Below, in pieces: positions 5,316 to 13,308 of a DNA stretch of 20,564 nt. The position numbers and the translations under genes are program-made. The stretch is from a virus: the IMG/VR virus record IMGVR_UViG_3300023180_000507, positions 1 to 20,564 of that record; one strand, 5' to 3'. Under the pieces are notes generated by a model, which was not told the DNA's origin, ran no database searches, and saw only the letters and a list, made by a program, of their open reading frames with translations. Positions within the stretch are counted from its first letter, which is position 1, and the number at the start of each line of letters is the position of its first letter.

Positions 5316-7616
5316 CTAAATTGCACACGCTTCGCACATTTCGTCGTCTTCAACAGACAACGGTTGTGCTAGTTCAATTTGTACTTCTTCTTTCAGATCA
5401 CTTGGATCTTCTTTGTAATCATAAGTGTTTTGATAGTAACTAGTTTTCCATCCATACTTATAAGTGTTTAACAAGTCTTGCATCATAACGCTCATAGGTA
5501 CTTCGTTGTCTGGATACTGTGTTGGATTGTACGACCAGTTACCTGAAATAGCTTGGTCAAAGAATTTTTGCATTACCGCAACAACATTAATATAACCTTC
5601 ATTTGATGTCATATCCCAAAGTAAGGTATAAGAATTCTTTAGTGTTTGAAATTGTGGAACAATCTGTTTAAGAGGCCCTTTTTTCGACTTCTTAACGGAC
5701 AAGTAACCTCTAGGTGGCTCGATTCCATTTGTTGCGTTCGACACAACGGAACTGCTCTCCGAAGGCATTTGTGCGGACAGAGTTGAGTGCCTAAGTCCGA
5801 ACTCTTTAATATCAGATCGTAAAGATTCCCAATCATAATTTAACTTGTTCTCCACAATAGTATCAACGTCTTTCTTATATGTATCAATAGGAAGGATACC
5901 ATCACTATACTTAGTACGGTCAAAATAATCACAAGCACCACGTTCTTTTGCAAGTGTGTTTGATGCTTTGAGCAAGTAGTATTGGAATGCTTCTGATAGA
6001 TTATGTACTAGTTGCCAGGCAGCAGGATCTGCATAATTTGCTTTATTTTTTGCAAGATAGTGTGCTAATCCAATATAACCTACGCCCAACGACCGACGGG
6101 CCTTAGTTGAAATTTCTGCTGCACGTATTGGATAGCGTTGATAATCAATAATTTCTTCTAGCGCACGAACAGCAAGATCGCATAGTTCTTCTAAGTCAGT
6201 TAGATCACGGATAATACCTACATTAATAGCACTTAGAATACATAGTGCTATTTCACCATTCTCATCGTCGATATGCTGAAGAGGTTTAGTTGGTAATGTA
6301 ATCTCTTGACACAAATTGCTCATAAACACTGTGTCTTTAAATGAACTATGAGTATTGCAGTGATCTACATTCATAATATAGATACGTCCTGTTTCTGCAC
6401 GTTCTTTGATTAGTGCTGAAAACAATTCCATTGCATCAATTTTCTTTTTCTTGATACTTGTTTTGCGCTCATACATTTCGTACATCTCTTTAAACGCATC
6501 AGGATCACCAAAGTATGCTTCGTATAATCCAGGCACATCGTGTGGCGAGAAAAGAGTTATTTCGTCTCCAGATAAAAGTCTTTCATACATAGTTTTGTTA
6601 AGCTGGATTGAATAGTCTAGTTTGCGTACACGATTATCTTCTGTACCTTTGTTGTTCTTTAGTACAAGAATGTCTTCAATCTCTTGATGCCAAAACGGGA
6701 AATGTGTAGTAGCACTGCCACCACGTACACCATTCTGTGTGCAACATCTTACAGTTGCTTCAAACTTCTTTAGGAATGGAATTATACCTGTGTGTGCTAC
6801 TTCGCCGCCTCTGATCTTCGCATTGACTCCTCTGATGCGCCCTGCATTGATGCCGATACCTGCTCTTTGTGCAGTGTATCTACCAATCGACATATCACTA
6901 GCGAAGATACTATCAAGGGTGTCGTCGCTATCAACAAGGACGCACGAAGCAAACTGTCGAACAGGTGTTCTGACTCCGGCCATAACAGGTGTTGGAATGT
7001 TGAGTTTAAAAAGCGAGGTCGCATCGTAATATCTCCTTACATAATGCATACGTGTTTCTTTTGGATAATTTGCAAATAGTGTTGCTGCAATCATCATATA
7101 CATAAACTGCGGAGTTTCGAAAATCTCTCCAGAAGATCTATCTTGACAAAGGTATTTGTCTACTACCTGACGTAAACCTGCATAGGTAAAGTTTTCGTCA
7201 CGCTTGTGATGAATGTAACTGTCTAATCTTGCAAGCTCGTCGTCGGTATACTTTTCTAAAATTTCAGGATCATAAACACCACGGTCAATATTTTTTTGAA
7301 TCATTTCAAATAAACTAATTGGTTTATATTCGCCAAACACTTGCTTGTTAACGCCATAACTTAAAAGTCGAGCTGCGGCAAATTGGTAATTAGGATTGTC
7401 TAAGCTGATAAGATCGTTTGCACTTCTAACAAGAACTTCTTGAATTTCATTTGTTGTCATTCCATCAAAAAATTGTATATTAGCATTCATTTCAATTAAG
7501 CTACTGCTTACTCCTGCTAAACCCTCACAAGCGTGTTCAACTACTTTATGAATTTTATCAATATTCAAGTGTTCTTTAGTGCCGTCGCGTTTGACGATCA
7601 TCGTTCCGTTAGACAT
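5316..7616 (-). CDS. nrdA: Class Ia ribonucleotide reductase alpha subunit
   Basis: NrdA holds the catalytic and allosteric sites that make dNTP precursors for phage DNA. At 766 residues it is full length. An ATP-cone domain occupies about residues 4-95 (MIVKRDGTKEHLN start). The redox pair C225 (FASCVLV) and C459, the thiyl radical site N434-L-C436-Q-E438, the radical-relay tyrosines Y727-Y728 and the C-terminal shuttle C761-E-A-C764 are all present. An AGAGGAAG ribosome site lies 7 bases before the start. An AATAAATA late motif at 7644-7651 lies upstream. The nrdA-nrdB-grx order supports a complete reductase system. Confidence 0.97.
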   Translation of the reverse strand: MSNGTMIVKRDGTKEHLNIDKIHKVVEHACEGLAGVSSSLIEMNANIQFFDGMTTNEIQEVLVRSANDLISLDNPNYQFAAARLLSYGVNKQVFGEYKPISLFEMIQKNIDRGVYDPEILEKYTDDELARLDSYIHHKRDENFTYAGLRQVVDKYLCQDRSSGEIFETPQFMYMMIAATLFANYPKETRMHYVRRYYDATSLFKLNIPTPVMAGVRTPVRQFASCVLVDSDDTLDSIFASDMSIGRYTAQRAGIGINAGRIRGVNAKIRGGEVAHTGIIPFLKKFEATVRCCTQNGVRGGSATTHFPFWHQEIEDILVLKNNKGTEDNRVRKLDYSIQLNKTMYERLLSGDEITLFSPHDVPGLYEAYFGDPDAFKEMYEMYERKTSIKKKKIDAMELFSALIKERAETGRIYIMNVDHCNTHSSFKDTVFMSNLCQEITLPTKPLQHIDDENGEIALCILSAINVGIIRDLTDLEELCDLAVRALEEIIDYQRYPIRAAEISTKARRSLGVGYIGLAHYLAKNKANYADPAAWQLVHNLSEAFQYYLLKASNTLAKERGACDYFDRTKYSDGILPIDTYKKDVDTIVENKLNYDWESLRSDIKEFGLRHSTLSAQMPSESSSVVSNATNGIEPPRGYLSVKKSKKGPLKQIVPQFQTLKNSYTLLWDMTSNEGYINVVAVMQKFFDQAISGNWSYNPTQYPDNEVPMSVMMQDLLNTYKYGWKTSYYQNTYDYKEDPSDLKEEVQIELAQPLSVEDDEMCEACAI

Positions 7617-7643
7617 AATTCTTCCTCTTCCGTTAATGTTTGA

Positions 7644-7651
7644 TATTTATT
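7644..7651 (-). promoter_or_regulatory. AATAAATA late-type motif before nrdA
   Basis: It matches NATAAATA, and its central TAA is the stop codon of the preceding gene. The expected start near 7638 leaves a leader of about 22 bases with a good ribosome site. A late promoter on nrdA is unexpected; in A+T-rich DNA it may be fortuitous. Confidence 0.4.
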
Positions 7652-8072
7652 GTAGTGGGGGCATCTTATATTCAATCTCTGAGTAGGCAGTGGATGGTAT
7701 TTTACCTTTATGAACATAAGTGTCTCCGTTGAATCCGATAACAAGGCCATTTACATAGAGTAGATAATATGTACTACAATTAGCATTGTCTCGTACAATA
7801 TGTATCTCATACGATGCCTGGGATAAAACATCTGATAACTGCAAGGTGTAACAAATTGCAAGAATTTTAACAAAGGGACAATAATTATTTTCCTTTAGTA
7901 ATTCCCAAGGATCAGGCCAAGTGCTTTGAGTATAAGGATCTGCTGCGATAGTTACAACTGGTGCTTTATTATACAAATCTATTGTGTCTTGTATAGGATC
8001 GTCAGAATGTTTAAGACTATTTCGGAAGTCACTCCAGTATTGTAATCTATCTTCGTATTTTAGGTTAAACAT
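7647..8072 (-). CDS. Unknown phage protein (141 aa) with WPDPWEL motif
   Basis: I cannot name the function. The product has 141 residues with a hydrophilic N-terminus (RLQYWSDFRNSLKH) and a distinctive central block (AADPYTQSTWPDPWELLKENNYC). The C-terminal half has beta-strand character (YEIHIVRDNANCSTYYLLYVNGLVIGF). I recall the WPDPWEL block from marine T4-like phages. It starts 4 bases after the stop of the beta-helix protein, so the two are probably co-transcribed from the late promoter at 9709-9716. That context suggests a tail or tail-fibre accessory role, which is inference only. Confidence 0.72.
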   Translation of the reverse strand: MFNLKYEDRLQYWSDFRNSLKHSDDPIQDTIDLYNKAPVVTIAADPYTQSTWPDPWELLKENNYCPFVKILAICYTLQLSDVLSQASYEIHIVRDNANCSTYYLLYVNGLVIGFNGDTYVHKGKIPSTAYSEIEYKMPPLQ

Positions 8073-8076
8073 CTAC

Positions 8077-9681
8077 TCACTGTTTAGTTGTAATTTTGTA
8101 AGTGAATTTTGCATTATCTCCACTAGTAGAGTTTAACATAGTTATGGCGGCTGTGTCAACCGTTGTATCTGCATTTTCGTCATAAAGTTCTGCATCGAAT
8201 CTTAAATTTTCAGAAAATGCACTATCACCAGTGTAAACAAATTCATCAACTATCTGAATGTTGTTATTTCCTGGATCAACATTAATTTCAATTCTTCCTG
8301 TTCTTCCTGCATTTACTGCTGTGCTTGCATAAACATAATCGATAATAAAAGATTTTCTTGCGTTTGCAGGTAGACGTAATATTTTTTCGTAGGTATTTGT
8401 ATTTCCTATTGACAAATCGTAAGTATAACTAGATGTTGTAATATTACTGCCTGTTATCTCAGGAATGTAAGGATAATTGTTTAAGTACAAAGGACTAAAT
8501 CCAAGAGTTTCTGTTCTTGTAAAATAGTCTCCATCGGAACTATTAATTGATTTAAAAAATGCTATATTAGCAGTTTGTGCATTACCATAGTTTCCGCCGT
8601 GGTTGCCTACATTATAAAAATTATTGTTACAACTTTTGTTATAATATCCTTGAACTATTTTAATACCTTCTTCATAGATATCATCAAAAGTACAATTTTC
8701 AATCAAATTGTTAAGAGGTCCTGATATTTGTCCCTGTGTACCTACAACAGAAGCTGCACCAAACAACACACTTACATAATTATTTTCAAAATTAATGGAT
8801 CTAAAGGTATTATCTTTAACATCATAATCAGAATAAACGCCTTCACTATATCCATTAATTGAAATGTTTTCAAATATATTATTATTAGAGCTAACAACTG
8901 AACTTAAACTATTCATTTTTATTGCTGCACCTAGTAAAGGGTCATTTCCTAGTTGCCAAGTTCCTACTAATTTTATGTCTGAAAAAATACTATCCTTACA
9001 ACTTTGTAAAATAATACCATCTACATCGTGATTAGATCTTATAGTTAACCCACTTATTTCTATATTTCGAGGTTGGTTTAATGTTGTACTAGTAGAATCA
9101 TTTGCATAAGATCCTGGAATACTATTTTCGTTAACAGTTTGGAATGCAGTAACTGATCCTGCATTAATTATAGTTTTTTCTGATCCTGCGCCTCTGATAA
9201 TAGCAAACGGAGGTACATAGATTGTACTTGTAATTTGATACTCGCCTGCTTCTAAATGTAACACTACTCTTGAGCGTGGAGTTCCTTTATTGGCTGCATT
9301 TAGATACAATTGATCAACTGCTCTTTGTAATTCTTCTGTTTGATCAGTACCGTCACCTGAAGCGCCAAACGCTCTTACACTGACAATGTCATCTAATCGA
9401 TCTTGTAATGTTCTTAGTACAGGATTGTTTGGAGAATCACCAGTTTGTACATAACCGTCAACACTTTTATATGAATAAGAATTTGCAAATTGGAATAAGT
9501 TATCGTGTTCACTTAAAAGTTTAGTGTTACCTACATACGGTGCGCCTTCTGATACTGCACCATTTCCTATGTAAAGCTCTTGCGAATCAACTGACCAACC
9601 AAACTCGCCAGAAGCAAGCTGCGGTAAATTTGTTTTTCTTCCTCTTCGGATCTGTATTCTTGATATTGATACGACAGCCAC
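8077..9681 (-). CDS. Tail-spike-like structural protein: Mtd-type N-terminus and right-handed beta-helix
   Basis: The 534-residue product begins at a GTG with a GTAGGAG ribosome site. Residues 5-50 (IQIRRG, then LASGEFGWSVDSQELYIGNG) match the N-terminal domain seen in major tropism determinant-type tail proteins. Residues about 99-121 (VSVRAFGASGDGTDQTEELQRAV) are the characteristic opening of pectate-lyase-like beta-helices. From about 130 to 400, Asn/Gly/Ile-rich turns form short repeating strands. The C-terminal 130 residues look like a separate beta domain. Such proteins bind or cut host surface glycans. No catalytic residues can be fixed from sequence alone, so binding versus cleavage is open. 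Confidence 0.85.
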   Translation of the reverse strand: MAVVSISRIQIRRGRKTNLPQLASGEFGWSVDSQELYIGNGAVSEGAPYVGNTKLLSEHDNLFQFANSYSYKSVDGYVQTGDSPNNPVLRTLQDRLDDIVSVRAFGASGDGTDQTEELQRAVDQLYLNAANKGTPRSRVVLHLEAGEYQITSTIYVPPFAIIRGAGSEKTIINAGSVTAFQTVNENSIPGSYANDSTSTTLNQPRNIEISGLTIRSNHDVDGIILQSCKDSIFSDIKLVGTWQLGNDPLLGAAIKMNSLSSVVSSNNNIFENISINGYSEGVYSDYDVKDNTFRSINFENNYVSVLFGAASVVGTQGQISGPLNNLIENCTFDDIYEEGIKIVQGYYNKSCNNNFYNVGNHGGNYGNAQTANIAFFKSINSSDGDYFTRTETLGFSPLYLNNYPYIPEITGSNITTSSYTYDLSIGNTNTYEKILRLPANARKSFIIDYVYASTAVNAGRTGRIEINVDPGNNNIQIVDEFVYTGDSAFSENLRFDAELYDENADTTVDTAAITMLNSTSGDNAKFTYKITTKQ

Positions 9682-9708
9682 GTGTGTCTCCTACATATTA
9701 ATTATATG

Positions 9709-9716
9709 TATTTATT
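9709..9716 (-). promoter_or_regulatory. AATAAATA late promoter for the beta-helix gene
   Basis: It matches NATAAATA and overlaps the TGA stop of the metalloprotease gene. The predicted start is near 9703, giving a leader of about 22 bases with a strong GGAG ribosome site. A 17-base inverted repeat, ACATAT-AATTA-ATATGT, lies directly downstream. Confidence 0.55.
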
Positions 9717-11035
9717 CAATCAACAACTTCTTTTTTAATATACCTTCCACGTGATTGTATATTCATAAGCTCATCCTTTTCAATCCTTTTGTATTCGTTA
9801 TGTATTAGACTAACGTCATACCTAACTCTGTTTATAGAATAGGCAGAATCAGACCATAATCTATCGCCTGCTGGTGTTTTAAAATCTATAGGGTAAAGCA
9901 TAGAGCAAAGTAATGAAGAATTTGAATGAAAATAACCTTGACTGCCATAGGACATTATCTCGTCATAGTCTCCACATATATTATTCCATCCGTGTCCAAA
10001 TTGTGGGAAAATATATCCTGATGCTTCATTAAATTGATTTTCTGGTCCGTGTGCTAAACCTACACTATGACCTATCTCGTGTAAATCTGTATACTGATCA
10101 CACCTACTCATAGAAGCAGGAGGCTTACCTTCTCTAAAAGTTGTGTTAACATTTGCAACACCGCAGGTATTAGGATATGATGTGCCGTATCCTAGTACAA
10201 TATCAACTGGATAATTTGTTGTCATTAATTCTAATTCCCGAGCTGAATGCCAATGAGCATAATACATTTTTGTAAGAACAAAGTTGACATATATCCTAGA
10301 ACGTGAATAAATTTTATTATACTTTTCTATTGTTTTAAGCCAATAATTCCAAAGCTCATTATCTTGCGGAATTTCTTCCAAAATGCCATTAGTAATGTTG
10401 TCTCCGTATGTTTTATGAGAAGCATATATTAGAATACCTAATTCCCAATTTACTACTTTATTATCATCTTCTCCGTAGTATATAAATTCTTGGGGACTAT
10501 CTTGGTCATATCCTTGACAATCTATACCGTTGTATCGTTCGCAAACAGGTTCTTCCTCTATACGAAATTGTATTTCTTCTTCTCTTAAAGTAAAAATACC
10601 ATCTCCTGTTTGGCCGTCGCCATAAATTGCAATAGTATCTTGATTAAGTCTTATTGCTTTGCCTATAGTTGTAGTATGATGTACCATATCCCAACGTTCA
10701 GTTCGACCAAGCATATCTTTATAATCTACTTTGATTATGACAGGATCAAATCTATCTCCATATTCTTTCTTTGTAGAAAGTTTAAGATATCTTTCGTATC
10801 CGCAATTTGTAGATTTTGGATCTTTTTCTACTATTTTATTTCCGTTAAAATCTTTATAAACAAACCATTCTACACCAAGATAGTCTTCTGAACAACCAGA
10901 ATTAATAAGTTTATATCCTTGACTTGTTGCAAGTAATTTTTTAAAAAGTAATTCTGGATTTCCGTAAGCTGCTCCGCACCAAAAACCTACAACAAAAAAT
11001 GTTAAAAATAAAAATAATTTACGCATACCTTTCAT
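9716..11035 (-). CDS. Secreted metzincin (reprolysin-like) zinc metalloprotease
   Basis: From the ATG at 11035 the protein has 439 residues. Residues 4-25 form a signal peptide (MRKLFLFLTFFVVGFWCGAAYG). The zinc site is complete: H319-E320-x2-H323-x5-H329 in HEIGHSVGLAHG, with the Met-turn M361 in IMSYGS. This is the HExxHxxGxxH plus Met-turn signature of metzincins. A segment CGVANVN before the site resembles reprolysin-like peptidases. At least ten cysteines suggest disulfides. Residues 26-270 form a large unassigned N-terminal region, perhaps a propeptide or substrate-binding part. Starts at 11026 or 11044 are also possible; none has a good ribosome site, and overlap with the nuclease gene suggests coupled translation. 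Likely targets are envelope or external proteins, by inference. Confidence 0.88.
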   Translation of the reverse strand: MKGMRKLFLFLTFFVVGFWCGAAYGNPELLFKKLLATSQGYKLINSGCSEDYLGVEWFVYKDFNGNKIVEKDPKSTNCGYERYLKLSTKKEYGDRFDPVIIKVDYKDMLGRTERWDMVHHTTTIGKAIRLNQDTIAIYGDGQTGDGIFTLREEEIQFRIEEEPVCERYNGIDCQGYDQDSPQEFIYYGEDDNKVVNWELGILIYASHKTYGDNITNGILEEIPQDNELWNYWLKTIEKYNKIYSRSRIYVNFVLTKMYYAHWHSARELELMTTNYPVDIVLGYGTSYPNTCGVANVNTTFREGKPPASMSRCDQYTDLHEIGHSVGLAHGPENQFNEASGYIFPQFGHGWNNICGDYDEIMSYGSQGYFHSNSSLLCSMLYPIDFKTPAGDRLWSDSAYSINRVRYDVSLIHNEYKRIEKDELMNIQSRGRYIKKEVVD

Positions 11036-11702
11036 AATAATCATACACTCTATTCCACCATTCTTTTTCCCATTCAGCAAATTCGTCTGGCCAAATATCA
11101 AACTGCTGGTATTCTCCTGCACGGCTGCACATAAAAACGTGTCCTTCACGTATGTCAGTGCCGTGTACTTCGTTGTGTGCAATAGCATAGGCGGTTAATT
11201 GTAAAAAATAATCAACTACCCATTCTTCTTTCTTGGGCTTGTTAGTTTGTTTAAAATCCATTATGCAGGGCTGGCCTTTGTAGGTGCCAACTAGATCTGT
11301 AGTACCTGCATAGATGTTTGGAACATATAAAGGAACTTCGCTGCCCCATATTTCGTCTACATCTACCATTGCTTGTTCTTTAATTTGTGTAGCCATCATA
11401 TGGGCTTGTTGAGCATAAGGATTACTGCCGGGATCAGGCCAGTCACCTGTATCAATATAATCTTCTAAATATTTGTGCATTCGTGTACCCACGCCTGCTG
11501 CTTCAGTTACAATTTCTTGTGCTTTCTTTTCACCTACACGTTTTCTCCACGCAATAAGGTGTGTCTTATCTTTTGTTGCATCAAGTATTGTTGTTACACT
11601 TGCAACAGGAACACTTCCAGGTGCAGCATATTTTCTTTTTCCGTTTTCTTCAACTCTTTTAAGTTTTTCGTAGGTATATTTTTCAGTTATCAAGCTCATC
11701 AT
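11019..11702 (-). CDS. PD-(D/E)XK superfamily nuclease (RecB-type exonuclease fold)
   Basis: The 227-residue protein carries the RecB-like nuclease core: H76 (GTRMHKYLE), E122 (SEVPL), D136 (GTTDLVG), D149-F-K151 (CIMDFKQTN) and Q168 in QLTAYA. Together these bind metal and cut DNA. Single-domain proteins of this kind in T4-like phages are thought to act in recombination, DNA processing or host DNA degradation; which applies here is unknown. Two adjacent ATGs (11702 and 11699) are possible starts. It overlaps the Nfu gene by about 20 bases and the protease start by 17, within one operon. Confidence 0.85.
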   Translation of the reverse strand: MMSLITEKYTYEKLKRVEENGKRKYAAPGSVPVASVTTILDATKDKTHLIAWRKRVGEKKAQEIVTEAAGVGTRMHKYLEDYIDTGDWPDPGSNPYAQQAHMMATQIKEQAMVDVDEIWGSEVPLYVPNIYAGTTDLVGTYKGQPCIMDFKQTNKPKKEEWVVDYFLQLTAYAIAHNEVHGTDIREGHVFMCSRAGEYQQFDIWPDEFAEWEKEWWNRVYDYYERYA

Positions 11703-12033
11703 CTATATCTTTTAAATCTAAGTATTCCCAATCGTATTCAGTAAAAGGATCTACACTAAAGTATGGGTCTACGTCTGAGAATGGATCATCAATACCTTCT
11801 ACACGTTCTACTTCAACAATCATATTACGAAGTATATTTTCGATTCCACTCTTTAGGGTGTGGTAACTTCCTGCACAACCTGAGCAAGCACCACTTAGTT
11901 CTACTAATACAGTACCTTTTTCAAAGTTAATAAAATTGACTGCACCGCCGTGCTGTTCTACTGCCGGTGTTACATATTCGTTGATAACTCTGATAATGTG
12001 TTCTACAATCTCGTTGTGAGTGCGTCCAGTCAT
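11683..12033 (-). CDS. Nfu/NifU C-terminal-type Fe-S cluster carrier
   Basis: Nfu domains hold a [4Fe-4S] cluster between paired CxxC motifs and pass it to target proteins. The 116-residue product has the domain at residues 5-80 with C50-S-G-C53 in GACSGCAGSYHTLKSGIE, which is diagnostic. The C-terminal tail (80-116) is very acidic and rich in Asp, Tyr and Phe (DDPFSDVDPYFSVDPFTEYD) and is not part of the usual domain. AGGAGGT lies 5 bases before the ATG. It is the first gene after the promoter at 12053-12081. A phage may use it to maintain Fe-S enzymes during infection; that is inference. Confidence 0.9.
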   Translation of the reverse strand: MTGRTHNEIVEHIIRVINEYVTPAVEQHGGAVNFINFEKGTVLVELSGACSGCAGSYHTLKSGIENILRNMIVEVERVEGIDDPFSDVDPYFSVDPFTEYDWEYLDLKDIDDELDN

Positions 12034-12052
12034 ACGACCTCCTAGTTTTTAT

Positions 12053-12081
12053 ATACTAGCACATAAATTATTGATTGTCAA
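12053..12081 (-). promoter_or_regulatory. Sigma70-type promoter for the nfu-nuclease-protease operon
   Basis: The minus strand has TTGACA (12076-12081), a 17-base spacer and TAGTAT (12053-12058). The predicted start is near 12046, leaving a short leader with an AGGAGGT ribosome site before the ATG at 12033. Confidence 0.78.
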
Positions 12082-12086
12082 GTGTT

Positions 12087-12440
12087 TTACAGATCTTTAA
12101 GATCAACAGCATTTTTCGCCATTTTTGCCACAGTGTCTTTAGGACGACCTGGATTACCAGGTAATCCTTCTACATCATCTAATTCACTTGTTTTGAACTC
12201 GATTTTATCTTGATCAAAGTTTTTAACTAGTTGCTGAAGTTTTGGATCAGCATCATATGCTGCTTTGAATATTTCGTAGTTAAACTGGCCACGACCTTGA
12301 TTCTGCATAAACTTGTCTAGTTTAGCCATAGATAAAGCGGCTACTCCGGCCGCTTTCTGTTGTCTTAAGACATTGTAAATGAAGTCGCTATCTACGCCTT
12401 CACTTACTTTTTTTTTGAACTTTCGTTCATATTGCTCCAA
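12087..12440 (-). CDS. Unknown phage domain, probably expressed by frameshift fusion to the core protein
   Basis: The open frame runs from a TTG at 12440, but that codon has no ribosome site and lies inside the preceding gene. The first in-frame ATG is at 12329, already well into the sequence. The credible part begins near 12407 (VSEGVDSDFIYNVLRQQKAAG), followed by KLDKFMQNQGRG, YDADPKLQQLVKNFD and a C-terminal KDTVAKMAKNAVDLKDL. These blocks resemble small proteins of marine T4-like phages as I recall them; function unknown. The frame is exactly -1 relative to the preceding gene across an A9 run, so translation by frameshift, or a one-base sequencing error, explains it better than independent initiation. 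Confidence 0.7.
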   Translation of the reverse strand: MEQYERKFKKKVSEGVDSDFIYNVLRQQKAAGVAALSMAKLDKFMQNQGRGQFNYEIFKAAYDADPKLQQLVKNFDQDKIEFKTSELDDVEGLPGNPGRPKDTVAKMAKNAVDLKDL

Positions 12441-13270
12441 GTTTCGGCATTTTCTTTGCCGTACTTCTTGATAAAGGCTGCTTTAGACATTTTTTCTGCA
12501 TCTGCCATCATCGCACTTTTAGTAGCACCTTCTTTGATACGCTTGCCTTTAGGTGTAGCTGACTCACGCTTTTCACGGCCGGCTTCTTCTTCGCCGCCTG
12601 CTGCTGCATCATCTGCTTCAAAATCGTCGCCGTCTGGTTCAATATCCATATCCATATCGTCGCCGTCAACAGTTGGCTCCATATCCATATCGTCGTCGCC
12701 CATTGTGTCCATTGGCTCAGCTTCGCCAGTTAACATACCAACACCTTGTGTAAGTGTTGCACGAGTTGATTCCATTGTAGCATACATTGCTTCTAGAGCA
12801 GGTTTGACTGTGTTAGTAAATGATTCGCTTGCTTCTGATCCCATCTCATCACGGATAGCATCTGCAAGTTCTAGCATTGACTCTGTTTGCATTTCAGCTG
12901 TGTCTTCCATCCAACCTGTAACACGGTCGACCATATCTTTAGCTGCCATTACTAGTTCTGCTTTATCTTCTTCGCCTTCATTTACTTGTTCAATTGCTTC
13001 GTCAATTGCAACTGTTACATCATCACGCTCTGACAATGCAGCATTAAGAACGTCAAGGAAGAGTTTGTTTTTTGAATATTCTTCTTTTTGAACTGCATCA
13101 AAACTTTCTGTTGTTTCAACATTGAATACTTTGGTGCGTAATTTATTACGAACATCTTGTAGCTGTTCTGTAGTAAATTCGTCAATATTAATCTTTGCGC
13201 CGAAGCGTTTTGCAAGACTTTCATTTAGCGTCTTTGCTGTGACAGGTTTTGTAAATTCTCTAATGTTCAT
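12404..13270 (-). CDS. Probable prohead core/scaffold or internal virion protein
   Basis: The 288-residue protein starts MNIREFTKPVTAKTLNESLA, with a capsid-targeting-like N-terminus and an L-N-E|S site as used by T4 prohead protease. Residues 60-180 are strongly helical and acidic. Residues about 187-232 are a Met/Asp/Glu-rich low-complexity stretch (MDTMGDDDMDMEPTVDGDDM). The end is Lys-rich (AAFIKKYGKENAETWSNMNESSKKK). Charge pattern, helicity and late promoter fit a head core protein, but no homology can be proven here. The last codons read A-AAA-AAG just before TAA, a classic -1 slippery site. The ATG has a GGAAGAG ribosome site. Confidence 0.65.
   Translation of the reverse strand: MNIREFTKPVTAKTLNESLAKRFGAKINIDEFTTEQLQDVRNKLRTKVFNVETTESFDAVQKEEYSKNKLFLDVLNAALSERDDVTVAIDEAIEQVNEGEEDKAELVMAAKDMVDRVTGWMEDTAEMQTESMLELADAIRDEMGSEASESFTNTVKPALEAMYATMESTRATLTQGVGMLTGEAEPMDTMGDDDMDMEPTVDGDDMDMDIEPDGDDFEADDAAAGGEEEAGREKRESATPKGKRIKEGATKSAMMADAEKMSKAAFIKKYGKENAETWSNMNESSKKK
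12407..12413 (-). other. Candidate -1 ribosomal frameshift site A-AAA-AAG next to a stop codon
   Basis: In the reading frame of the core gene the minus strand reads TCA AAA AAA AAG TAA. Slipping back one base leads into GTA AGT GAA and 106 further codons, giving a 394-residue fusion. A GAAC-GAAA-GTTC hairpin with a GNRA-type loop lies just upstream (12417-12428), and an 8-bp hairpin (AAAGCGGC with GCCGCTTT) lies about 50 bases downstream (12334-12356). The downstream spacing is longer than in classic cases. Confidence 0.55.
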
Positions 13271-13299
13271 TATCTCTTCCCAAATGAATGTTTATATGT

Positions 13300-13307
13300 T
13301 ATTTATC
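13300..13307 (-). promoter_or_regulatory. GATAAATA late promoter for the core-protein gene
   Basis: It matches NATAAATA in the short gap after the stop at 13309. The expected start is near 13294, leaving a leader of about 24 bases with a GGAAGAG ribosome site before the ATG at 13270. Confidence 0.6.
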
Positions 13308-13308
13308 T

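Noticed and set aside
6739-7079. Plus- and minus-strand open frames inside nrdA
   Set aside because: They are alternative-frame shadows of the conserved catalytic domain of nrdA.
12432-13091. Plus-strand 219-codon open frame
   Set aside because: It is the complement of the acidic Asp/Glu/Met-rich core gene; the Ser/Ile-rich product is a codon-bias shadow without a ribosome site.
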